A stretch of 64,000 bases of DNA from NCBI GenBank assembly GCA_949592205.1, contig CATIUR010000006.1:6395001-6459000 (forward strand), read 5' to 3'. Position 1 is the first letter of the stretch; each line of letters begins with the position of its first letter. The notes under the pieces were generated by a model that did not search any database, was not told where the DNA came from, and saw only the letters and a list, made by a program, of their open reading frames with translations. This document shows, in pieces, positions 35,305-44,774 of this stretch. Origin of the DNA: Helichrysum umbraculigerum (taxonomy: Eukaryota > Streptophyta > Magnoliopsida > Asterales > Asteraceae). Made by a program: the position numbers and the translations under genes.

Positions 35305-36356
35305 TCAGTACGATTTAATCAAATCGCATTTTCGTATATATTCAACAATATATATATAATTCGATACATTAATTAGCCTAACACAGAACTAATTACATGT
35401 ATTAACGTATGATTAGGCACTATTTACTAGTCCTAAATTGGCGGGTGTTACAAAATACTCAAACTTTACTGCAACTAAAAATATCTTTGGACATTATCAA
35501 TTTTACCCATACCTCCTTGGTAGAAAATTTTAACCATTTCATTATATATATGCTCCCTCCATGTATTGGTCCAAACACTGCACTACCAAACTCAATAATT
35601 GAGTTCATCTTCTTCCTCTGGCTTTCCATCGAGCAACATCAAGAGCTCTTCAACTCCTTCATCATCAACATCAACCCACACTCATTAGCTAACAACAACA
35701 CAAAACAATAACATAATAATTATCATCATCATTTATCCATCTCTATCTCCACCCTTCGGCACCACCATTCCCGAACCCCCACCATCATCGGACCACCATC
35801 ATCATCGAAGCAACAACAATGATATACAGCAGCAACAGTCGACCACCTCACCATTTTAGTCCCTCTCGACACCACCACCACCGAAGCCATCATCAACGAG
35901 CAGCAGCAGTAGCTCACCACCATCCTCACCTTCGGCTCACAACATTTACCGTGAGCAATCCCCATTTTCTTTAATTTAATTTGAGTTCAAAAAGCTTACT
36001 TTGTTGTATTTTATTGTTATATCCGTACGGTACATCCAAGATTAGAGGCTAGAACGTGTTTGTGAAATGATCGTGTGTATGGACTAAATGAAAAACAGAT
36101 GATAAACGATTGACTTTTTGGTGATGAATTACTTACAGGTATTGGTTTTAAATGGCACAAAACAAAACCCATTTTTTTTACAAATTTATCAACATATATA
36201 TGTATATATTTAGTAACATTTAAACAAAGTGGGTAGCTAGCCTAGTGGTAAAATTGTTGAACGAGTAAGGAGAGGTCACAGGGTCGAAACCTGTGACCTG
36301 TGATCTTTTTACATATGTTTTTTTATTTATTATTCTATCACACTTAAATAAATAAA

Positions 36357-36438
<82 letters not shown>

Positions 36439-36717
36439 ATGACAAATAATATGGGTATAAATGTATATACATTAGGATAAATAAAATTTATGCCTTTGTA
36501 TATATACCCGACTCAAGTAGAAATATACGTTAAGTGTATACATGACAACTTTTGGAACATTAACGTCTATAAACGGAATAAATGATTTCGAGTAAAATTG
36601 TACGGGTGATTTAAGTTGCTTTTAAAGTTACTTACTTATTATGGCAACTACTATTTTTATCATGTCATCAATATTGTATTAATTATTTAATAATTAATTA
36701 ATATTAATAAAGACTAC

Positions 36718-36785
<68 letters not shown>

Positions 36786-37936
36786 TTTTTTTCAAAGTAT
36801 AAAACGAACTTTAACAATATATATAAGTATATATATAATATATGTATATATTTGGATATACATACGCATAACAAATGACACAACTCGAGGAATACAATTG
36901 TTCTCAATTCAAGAAACAACAACGAATATTACATATTTCGACTTACACGACCTTACAAAACAATCATTTCATTTGCATGATTGACAAACCGTCAAATACT
37001 CATCTTAATATATCTCTTACGTTTAGGACGTTAGGAGATTACGGATTGGATATTATTTGCGGTTAGGAACGCTAGCACCCGCAGGTGAGTCTCACGGCCC
37101 CTTTTTACTGTTTTACTATTTTGGGGGAGATGCATTACTTGTTTTACTCGAACACATGTACTTACTTACTTGATTTCTTACTGATTTACTGGTATATCGA
37201 TTGCATGGGTTTTACTTTTATCCACTGAAAGCCTCCTTATCATAAGTTGTTAGTTATGGACTTAAGCCCGATTACTAGTAAATGGATCCATTTGGGACTG
37301 ACAATCCCTACCTGGGGTAGTAGCGCTACCACGGATTTCACCGTAGAAACAGGCATATTAGTATTTGTTACATATGAGTGTTCGGATAGCACTCACGGGG
37401 GTACGTGATACTGTACTTGACTGTACCATTCACACTACACTGTTAAGCTTCAACTATGGTGCTCATGGCAATGTATATCGAAATTATTGCATACGTGCAA
37501 TCATTACTTACTTTTACTACTTGATGTGTTCAAAACTGTTACTTACTATAAACCTGTGAGATTCACCAACCTTTTGGTTGACCGTTTTAGTGATGCATTC
37601 TCAGGTACGCAGCAAGATTAGGATGGCCCAGCAGGATCTACTTATATGCTAAGCTAGTACGAGTCGCATGCATACATACTAATGAAGATTTTATTGGCAT
37701 TATCTTTTGTACTAGGATTATGTATTTAAAATCTTTAGAATAGATTTGCGAACTCACTAATAATGTATTGTTTAACTTATTACTTTTTAAAACTCATTTA
37801 ATGTACTGTATTTCAATGTATTTTCTAAACGTCTCATTTAGAGTCGTTTACTATATATCTTGTGCTTTGGTTATTAATTAGTCACGCCCCGACCTGATTC
37901 GCTTCCGCAACCCGAATTAAGGGGTGTGACATTCAT

Positions 37937-38561
37937 GTACTAGTCTAGCCTAGTAATTATAGAATATTGGTATAGAGGGGCCTTAAGTCCCTAGAAGGTT
38001 ATACCTGTACAAGTCTTGGTGTTTTCTAGCTCTAGAATACTTAATACCTTTAAGTATATTTGGAAAGCTCATTGATGTTAAAACACAACATGTTTATCAT
38101 AAACGCCAGTTAAATGATTTACATATTCATTAACCAATGAAAAGAGTAAAACAAGCATGCATTCTCACCCCAAAATCAGTAAAATAGTTTGAAAGGTGGG
38201 GCTATGAACTCACCTGTGGGTGCTAGCGATCCTAGGATACGCGCGTTGTCCCAATAGTAACCCGCCTAGTGTCCTAAACACGTGAGGTTATATAAGTAAG
38301 AGACTAATCAGTTTGACTAAACGTGTTGTGCAAGTATTCACTTGTTTGTTTGAGTTTAGAAATCGTGTGCGGCCCGTTGGTGAAGGTTGGTAATAATAAT
38401 CTCCGAAAACATTATTATTATTTTTGTTTCATTGTACTTTTATAAAATATGAAATTGTGTACGGGGGTCCGGGGGCAGTGCCCCTGGTAGCGGGGTCTAA
38501 GGGGTGGCAACCCCTGGCGGGGTCCAAGGGGCAGAGCCCCTGGCTGGGGTCGAGCTGCCAG
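37937..38561 (-). repeat. Tekay-type LTR (minus), continuation of 24485-26060
   Basis: Resumes after the TTCAT duplication. Landmarks: reversed donor GAACTCACCTGTGGG (38206), GTGCGGCCCGTTGGTGAAGG (38368) and the GC-rich hairpin block (38460-38545). It ends abruptly in GGGTCGAGCTGCCA where leader sequence begins, so its 5' (U3) part is deleted. Confidence 0.75.
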
Positions 38562-38736
38562 ACCTCACATCATCTATCCTTAATTGTACATAGTTGATCA
38601 GGCTATGTTAAATTAAAGTCGTATGATGTAATTCCTGAACCAGTCATACCTAATAAGGAAATACTGCCTAATGGTCCTATTCTAGGCCCACTAAATGCAA
38701 TCTAGTTCATTATAACCTAAGGCTCTGATACCAATC
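38562..38736 (-). repeat. Leader and primer-binding site of the old Tekay-type block (minus)
   Basis: The reversed PBS GGCTCTGATACCA is at 38721-38733, followed by 3 bases and the LTR TG terminus at 38737. The remaining bases match the reversed leader of the complete Tekay (ACATAGTTGATCAGGCTATG, about 38587). gag and pol that should follow are deleted straight into the LTR piece at 38561. Confidence 0.85.
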
Positions 38737-40564
38737 TGTCGCACCCCCAAATTTACTATGCGGAAGCGAATCGGGTCGGGGCGCGACTAATCAGGTAATC
38801 ACAGCACAAAGATATAATGAACGACTCTACATGCATTGTTTACAATTTACATTGATAATATAAAGGTTTACAACAATTAATAAGTTACAAAAGCAAGGTA
38901 ACCTATCTGAGAGATTCTATGGCATTACTACTTTTACCAAATATAATAATGCAGGAAAATCTCTTGATGTTTGCATGCGACTTGAGCTATATAATATCCT
39001 AAGCACACCTACTGCTGTTGAGTACCTGAGAATACATGCTAAAAGGTCAGCTAAAAGCTGGTGAGCTCACAGGTTTAATGATAAAGCATATGTATGAACC
39101 ACAAGATTTAAATAGTGTTTGCAACCAAGCAAAGTAAATATGTGTATATTACTGCCATGAGCCCATAGTTTGAGCTTAACTGAGGTGTCAGGATCACAAT
39201 CAAGTGCCAGATCGAGGGTGCCTCCCTACGAGTGCCTAATCTACACTCGTATGAACAAATGATAATGCGTCCGTCTGACCAGTTAGTGCTTGCTAACCCG
39301 GACGGGGATTGTCAATCCCATATGGTACCATGCACTAACATTCACGCTAAATCCATATAAACAAACTATGTAGTGGAGGGCTTTAATGATTAGCAAAACA
39401 ACTCATGCAGTATATATCGATGTTTTGTACTTGTGTCCACATGTAAAACAAATTGAGCATGTATTCCCACCCCGGGAGTAAAAACGGTAAAAATGTGGGG
39501 CTATGAGACTCACTTGAGTCTGATGTGTATGTAGCAACAGGCAATGCTATGATGTCCGTAGACTGTAACCTGCCGGGCGTCCTAAATGCGCAAGGTTATA
39601 ATATAAGTAGATGTCTCAACAGACTATCTATGCTAGTTGTCCATTCAACTAGTTATGTTCAAATGTTTGATTGTTTGTTGTATGAGTTCTGTAACAACCG
39701 GCAAATTAGGACTAGAATTAGTACCTAATTCTTTGTTGATACATGTAATTAGTTCTGTGTTAGGCTAATTTATGTATCGGATTATATATTGATAAATATA
39801 TACAACTTGGCGATTTGACTTAAATCGTACACAATTCAAATAGAATGAAATTCTATTCGATTAATATGGACGTTGGTGAACAAATGTTTATAAACTAAAT
39901 AACGCAATTGTGCCCAAAATACTATTTTCAATAATTAGTAATGATCTCGTATCACTTGATTAAAGTTTACATGATTTAAAAACAAAAGTACTTAAATTTA
40001 TTTAAACTACATCATATCCCAAACTATTAAGGATTTAAAGAAATAATACAAGTAAATTATTAACAAAAGTCTGTAATTTTAAAAGATATAATTAAACGCG
40101 AAAAATAAATAATTACCACTTAAATGACGGAGAAAACGAACACCGCACGGAGCGAGAGGACGGAGGCAGAAAGTGGGAGGTTAAAACCTCCCACCTCCTT
40201 TTCTTTTCCATTTATCACTAACTCACTCTCTCTCTCTTATTCTCTTTCTCTCTTTTCTCTCTCTCATTTAATCATCCACCACCACCCCAATTAAATCCTC
40301 AAATACTACATCAAAACGAGCTCGAATCACACCACCACTTTGGAATAAAAGAACCACGGCATCACGATCTACATTCCTATCTTTCCGGAATTTCATTTCG
40401 GCACCTTGTAAGTTTCCGACAAAATCCCGACATCTCTCGTTTTTTATCATTTTTACTTGTTTATGGTTTATAATGTCTTGATATGTCCAAAAATGGGTTG
40501 GGTAAAAGATTTGGACCGAACGGAAACCGGAAAACTCGTTTTCGGCACATTTTCCGGCCAACAG

Positions 40565-40755
40565 ACCGCGACCTCGCATTTGGACCCAGATCCATGCGAC
40601 GTCAGCCTCAACGTCGCACAACCCCTCGTGACGTCGCATTGTGCGACGTCAGTCACAACGTCGCATTAAGTTGCGACGTCGCGTATAGCGACGCCATGCT
40701 CAACGTCGCAGTCAGGATCTGCGACGTCGCACCCGACGTCGCACCCAACGTCGCA
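40565..40755 (+). repeat. GCGACGTC array, 5' LTR of the complete Tekay
   Basis: Around a dozen GCGACGTC/GACGTCGC words with occasional single-base variants, ending with two spaced copies of CGACGTCGCACC. GACGTC is a palindrome with an ACGT core. Confidence 0.9.
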
Positions 40756-40904
40756 CAAAACAGAACTTTGAAAACTCAGATTTTTACTAAGTGTCGGAAT
40801 CAAGATTTTAACACCTGATTTTACCCAAATTCGGATCCAGATGCGTTTTTCGTCAAAGCAATATAGTAGAAATAAAAATTTTCCAAGCTGACCTGGCAGC
40901 TCGA

Positions 40905-40995
40905 CCCCAACCAGGGGCTCTGCCCCTTGGACCCCGCCAGGGGCTGCCGCCCCTTGGACCCCGCTACCAGGGGCGCTGCCCCCGACCCCCGTCAT
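40905..40995 (+). repeat. Three GC-rich hairpins in the LTR
   Basis: CAGGGGCTCTGCCCCTTGG, CAGGGGCTGCCGCCCCTTGG and CAGGGGCGCTGCCCCC are three near-palindromes separated by ACCCCGC-type spacers. The same block occurs at 48955-49045 and reversed at 33265-33355 and 38460-38545. Confidence 0.85.
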
Positions 40996-41318
40996 TAGAT
41001 GTTGTAAATACTTTTCACACTAAGTGTCGAACACTTACAAATAACGAAATCTGATTCAACGATACACATAATGTTAACACTTTGAATCATTATTACAAAC
41101 CGTCACCAACGGGCCATACTTGTTTTCAAACTACAAACGGATTACTAAACAAACACTTGGACATAACGAGTTGTGTAGACAACTAGCCTAGATGATCTTG
41201 CGAGACATCTACTTACTTGACATTACGTGTTTAGGCATTCGGAGGTTACGGGTTCGGAGAACCAACTGTTGATATTTCTTACTCGTTTATTGATATAAAC
41301 GCACTTGCAAAGACTCAG

Positions 41319-41838
41319 GTGAGTCTTACGGCCCCACTTTTACTGTTTTATCTTATTGGGGGAGATACATGCTACTTATTTTTCCTGAACACAAGTACTA
41401 AACTGATTTCTATACCAAACGGAATTGCATGAGTTATTCACTACTTACTGAAGTCTCTCCATCATATATCGTTAGTTATGGACTTAAGCGCGAACAGTAG
41501 TTAATGGATCCATTAGGGAAATGACCCTCCCTGCCCGGGGTAGTAGCGCTACCACGTACTGATTTACACGTAGAAACGGGTGACTATTATTTCGTTACTT
41601 ATGCTTGCTCAATTTTGAGCATGTCACGGGAGCAACTGATTATTTACGGGTTAAGCTTCGATTATGAGCCTCATGGCAACGGTATAACTTGATTACTTTA
41701 CTTTTGCGAGATTTGCAAATACTTGATATACGCCTACGGGCACTAATGATGAAATCTTGTGTTCAAACTGATTATTTACTGATAAACCTGTGAGATTCAC
41801 CAACCTTTTGGTTGACCCTTTTTAGCATGTATTCTCAG
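41319..41838 (+). other. Putative U5 intron, 5' LTR of the complete Tekay
   Basis: Donor CTCAG|GTGAGT at 41314-41324, acceptor GTATTCTCAG| ending 41838, 520 bp; identical spacing in the 3' LTR (49378-49897). Confidence 0.35.
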
Positions 41839-42158
41839 GTACACTTACGGAGTAGGATCACTCCAGGATTACTAGCTAGAGTCGCATGATTTCCAAACTG
41901 CATTTAACGGAGATTCTTTGGCATTATCTTTTGTTGCTATGGTTATGTAATAGAATCTCCCGCCACATACGCGGACTCTAGGCTTACATATTTTTGTAAA
42001 GAAAACTATATGTTTTCAAACGATTAATTTATGGAATGTAACTATTTTACAAAACGTCTCATTTAGAGGTCGTTTGCTGTATATCTTGTGCTTTGTATAT
42101 TGATTAGTAACACCCAAGTATGCTTCCGCAAATCACTAAATTTGGGGGTGTTACAGAT

Positions 42159-42171
42159 TGGTATCAGAGCC
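42159..42171 (+). promoter_or_regulatory. Primer-binding site (initiator-Met tRNA) of the complete Tekay
   Basis: TGGTATCAGAGCC three bases after the LTR, complementary to initiator-Met tRNA. Confidence 0.93.
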
Positions 42172-42477
42172 TAAGGTTATAGTGAACTAGGTTGCATTTA
42201 GTGGGCCTAGACTATGACCGTTAGGCAGTATTTTCTTATTAGGCATGACTGGTTCAGGAATTACAGCATACGACTTTAATTTAACATAGCCTGATCAACT
42301 ATGTACAATTAAGGAAAGATGATGTAATGTCTGAAATGATTATGTTGAACGGGGATACGTTAGTTGACTCTGACCACGAGAGAACCGGACCATTACTTGA
42401 TACGTGCTAGACACTAGGCTGGATATAATATATATTTATATATATTAGCCTCGTCTTACTTACACTCTGCCACAGGA

Positions 42478-42984
42478 ATGGCAAACACACCATCTAATCC
42501 GACACACTCTCACTCACGTGGGTCACGGAACCCACAAGTAGCCAGGAGGAACACAAGGTCACCTCGAACCAGCCCTTATCCTGTACATAACTCTCAGAAC
42601 TCGGCACATCTCACGTTGCCAGTATTGGCTACCCAATCCCGCCGTCAGGAGCAAAGACTCGAAAACCTGGAACTGGAACAACACCGAATGACTTACCTGC
42701 TTCGTCAAGCTCTTGACCGCATATCACAACTACAGCGAGAACAAGAGGATACCAACCTCTCTGTAAGCATAATTCAGGATTCCATGACCGCCGAATTAGG
42801 TGCAGATGAACTTGTAAGAAACCGATTAGAAGAATGTGAACAGCGTTCACAGGAGACTGCGAATCATTCTAGAACACTAGCACAACGACTGGCCTTGGTT
42901 GAAGACAACGCCAGGTAAACCAACCGACTAGCAGAAACCGTGGACCGCCTTATCGCGCTGATGGAACAAATTAATCTACATTAA
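42478..42984 (+). pseudogene. Additional coiled-coil ORF between PBS and gag
   Basis: Open from ATG 42478 to TAA 42916-42918, then in the same frame (NRLAETVDRLIALMEQINLH) to a natural TAA at 42982-42984. This is a 168-codon unit with one stop, explicable by CAA to TAA. The N-terminal third is Ser/Arg/Pro-rich (SHSRGSRNPQVARRNTRS). The rest is strongly helical and rich in Gln, Glu, Leu and Arg (RQEQRLENLELEQHRMTYLL, LDRISQLQREQEDTN), typical of a coiled coil. No zinc knuckle, membrane segment or enzyme motif. A separate ORF ahead of gag is not part of the standard Tekay plan. It could help RNA or capsid assembly, but that is speculation. Confidence 0.6.
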
Positions 42985-43271
42985 GATTAGTGTAGTTTTT
43001 GTCTTGTAATCTATCTCGTAATCTAGGGACTATCTAGCACTACTCTATAAACTAGTCGGATGTAACCATTCCCGACACCTTTTGTAATATCTCTGTAGGA
43101 TGTAACTTTTGAACTCACTTTATCTATCAGATATCCTTTGTTATCTCAACTCACATTAATTGTCATTTTCCATGTTGATGTTATGTATTACTACTTTTAT
43201 ACATGTACATCTGTGACAATTACAAGTTCATACAAAATCTCATGTATCTTCATTTCTTTTATTGAAGAATC

Positions 43272-44774
43272 ATGCCGCCAAAGACACGACCATACACCGA
43301 TGCCCAGATTACCTCCCTTATAACCCAGGCTGTTACTGAAGCCTTAGCTCGAAATACTCCACCAAATTCCTCGAGAAACAGAGATGCCGCTGAAACCTCT
43401 GCTGCTAAACCTTGTTCTTACAAGGACTTCCAGAACTGCAAACCTCTAAACTTTGCAGGTACCGAGGGAGCTATCGGTCTAATACGCTGGATCGAGAAAG
43501 TTGAATCGGTATTTCTTATCTGCAACTGTGCGGAGGGGGACAAAGTTAAGTTCTCAGTTAGTACTTTTACTGACACCGCACTCACGTGGTGGAACACCTA
43601 TGCCCAAACTGTGGGCGTTGCCAATGCTTACAAACTCCCGTGGGAGGAGTTGAAGGAGATGTTAAGGGGTGAGTATTGCCCCAGGGATGAACTGAAACAA
43701 CTGGAGCTGGAATTCTGGAACCATAAGATGCAAGGTAATGATATCACCGGTTACACCAACCGTTTCCACCAGCTGGCACTTCTGTGCCCAACCATGGTCG
43801 ATCCTGAGTACAAGAGGATCGAGAAATACGTTGATGGACTGCCCGAGAAACTCCAGGACCTGGTGACTTCATCCAAACCAGGTACTATCCAGAACGCCAT
43901 CCGTATGGCCCATGAACTCACGGCAAACGCTGTCCGCCATAACACAACTTCAGCCCCACCTGCAAACAACAAACGAAAGTGGGAAGGAAACCCCAACTCG
44001 TCCAACCAAATCACCAACCGAAAGCCTGAGCCCCTTAGGGCTTATTCATCTGGCACTTCTGAAAGGAAAGGGTACGTTGGAAGCAGGCCCTACTGTCCCA
44101 AATGCAATCGTCATCACGACGGTTCCTGCCCTTGCACAAACTGCAAACGCTTTGGGCATCTGGCCAAGGATTGTCGAAACACCAGTGCCCCGAAGACTTG
44201 TTATGGGTGCGGAAGTCCTGGGCATTTTCAGAATAATTGCCCTAAGCAGAGAAACAACAACAGCAACAACAACAACAACAACAACAACAAACGGAACAAC
44301 AACCCTGCTCGTAGCAGAGCATTTGTCATCAAAGCTGGGGAAGCTAGAGAAGACCCGAATGTTGTAACGGGTACGTTTCTTCTCAACGATCTTACTGCTT
44401 CAGTATTATTTGATACCGGTGCTGATAAAAGTTTCATATCTGATGAGTTTTGCCCACTACTTAATATCACCCCTTCGGCCTTAGATGTTAAGTACACTGT
44501 AGAGCTCGCAAATGGTAAACTCATAGAAACCAGCAGTGTGATACCTAATTGCACTTTAAACCTCGCAAACGAAACCTTCTCAATCGATCTAATGCCTGTT
44601 GAACTAGGAAGTTTTGATGTCATCGTGGGTATGGACTGGTTGTCCAAGCACCGGGCCGAAATTGGTTGCCATGATAAAATCGTCCGGATCCCTCTCGCCG
44701 ACGGTAGTACCTTAATCATACAGGGGGAGACCGGTGGGTCGAGACTAAACTTAATCTCCTGTTTAAAAACCTGA
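43272..44774 (+). pseudogene. gag: Tekay gag and protease, ended by an in-frame TGA
   Basis: First 500 codons of the polyprotein. The capsid region spans about residues 40-200 (CKPLNFAGTEGAIGLIRWIE, LTWWNTYA, FWNHKMQGNDITGYTNRFH). Zinc knuckles CTNCKRFGHLAKDC and CYGCGSPGHFQNNC lie near residues 290-325, and an Asn-rich linker encoded by AAC repeats (44255-44295) follows. The aspartic protease starts around residue 370 with LFDTGADKSFI (catalytic Asp 381 in DTG), ELANGKLIE and IVGMDWLSKH. The TGA at 44772-44774 is followed in the same frame by the protease-RT linker, so it interrupts one gag-pol frame rather than ending a natural gene. A C-to-T change from CGA would explain it. Confidence 0.93.

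Larger units (their letters stand above)
32145..35452 (-). mobile_element. Internally deleted Tekay (minus), TSD AAATA
   Basis: Flanked by AAATA at 32140-32144 and 35453-35457. On the minus strand it consists of the first 144 bp of the 5' LTR (35452-35309), a deletion, the last 600 bp of pol (35308-34692) and a complete 3' LTR (34691-32145). The retained 5' LTR piece matches the 3' LTR start (34691-34548) with about one difference, so the insertion and its deletion are recent. It cannot move by itself. Confidence 0.9.
26061..37931 (+). mobile_element. Non-autonomous gag-only Ty3 element (TR-GAG-like), TSD TTCAT
   Basis: Complete element with LTRs at 26061-29090 and 31643-37931 (the latter enlarged by a nested insertion at 32145-35452), PBS, gag and PPT but no pol. 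TTCAT precedes it (26056-26060) and follows it (37932-37936). The interior is only 2552 bp. The LTR pair differs at roughly a dozen substitutions that I could spot in about 2.9 kb, apart from (TA)n length, so the insertion is young. It matches what has been described as terminal-repeat retrotransposons with a GAG domain. Mobility would need pol supplied in trans, perhaps by a related Tekay. Confidence 0.9.
31643..37931 (+). repeat. 3' LTR of the gag-only element, split by a nested insertion
   Basis: TGTGACACCCGG from 31643, interrupted at 32144 by the element at 32145-35452 with target duplication AAATA, resuming at 35453 and ending GGGTGTGACA at 37931. The resumed sequence (ATACTCAAACTTTACTGC) matches the uninterrupted copy at 26610. 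tRNA-like module at 36231-36300, (TA)n at 36360-36436 and 36723-36784, putative intron 37085-37604 (520 bp). Confidence 0.92.
39690..42155 (+). repeat. 5' LTR of the complete Tekay (2466 bp)
   Basis: TGTAACAACCGGCAAATTAG...TTTGGGGGTGTTACA. In order: U3; an inverted repeat GGGAGGTTAAAACCTCCC (40175); a CT-rich probable leader (40215-40270); a GCGACGTC array (40565-40755); GC-rich hairpins (40905-40995); a putative intron (41319-41838). The 111-codon frame at 40483-40815 runs across the array and is probably fortuitous. No clear TATA box was found. Confidence 0.95.

Noticed and set aside
40268..40995. Overlapping ORFs of 100-125 codons in both strands of the Tekay LTRs (also 48315-49054)
   Set aside because: They run through the GCGACGTC array and GC-rich hairpins; the repeat lacks stops in several frames at once, which explains the open frames.
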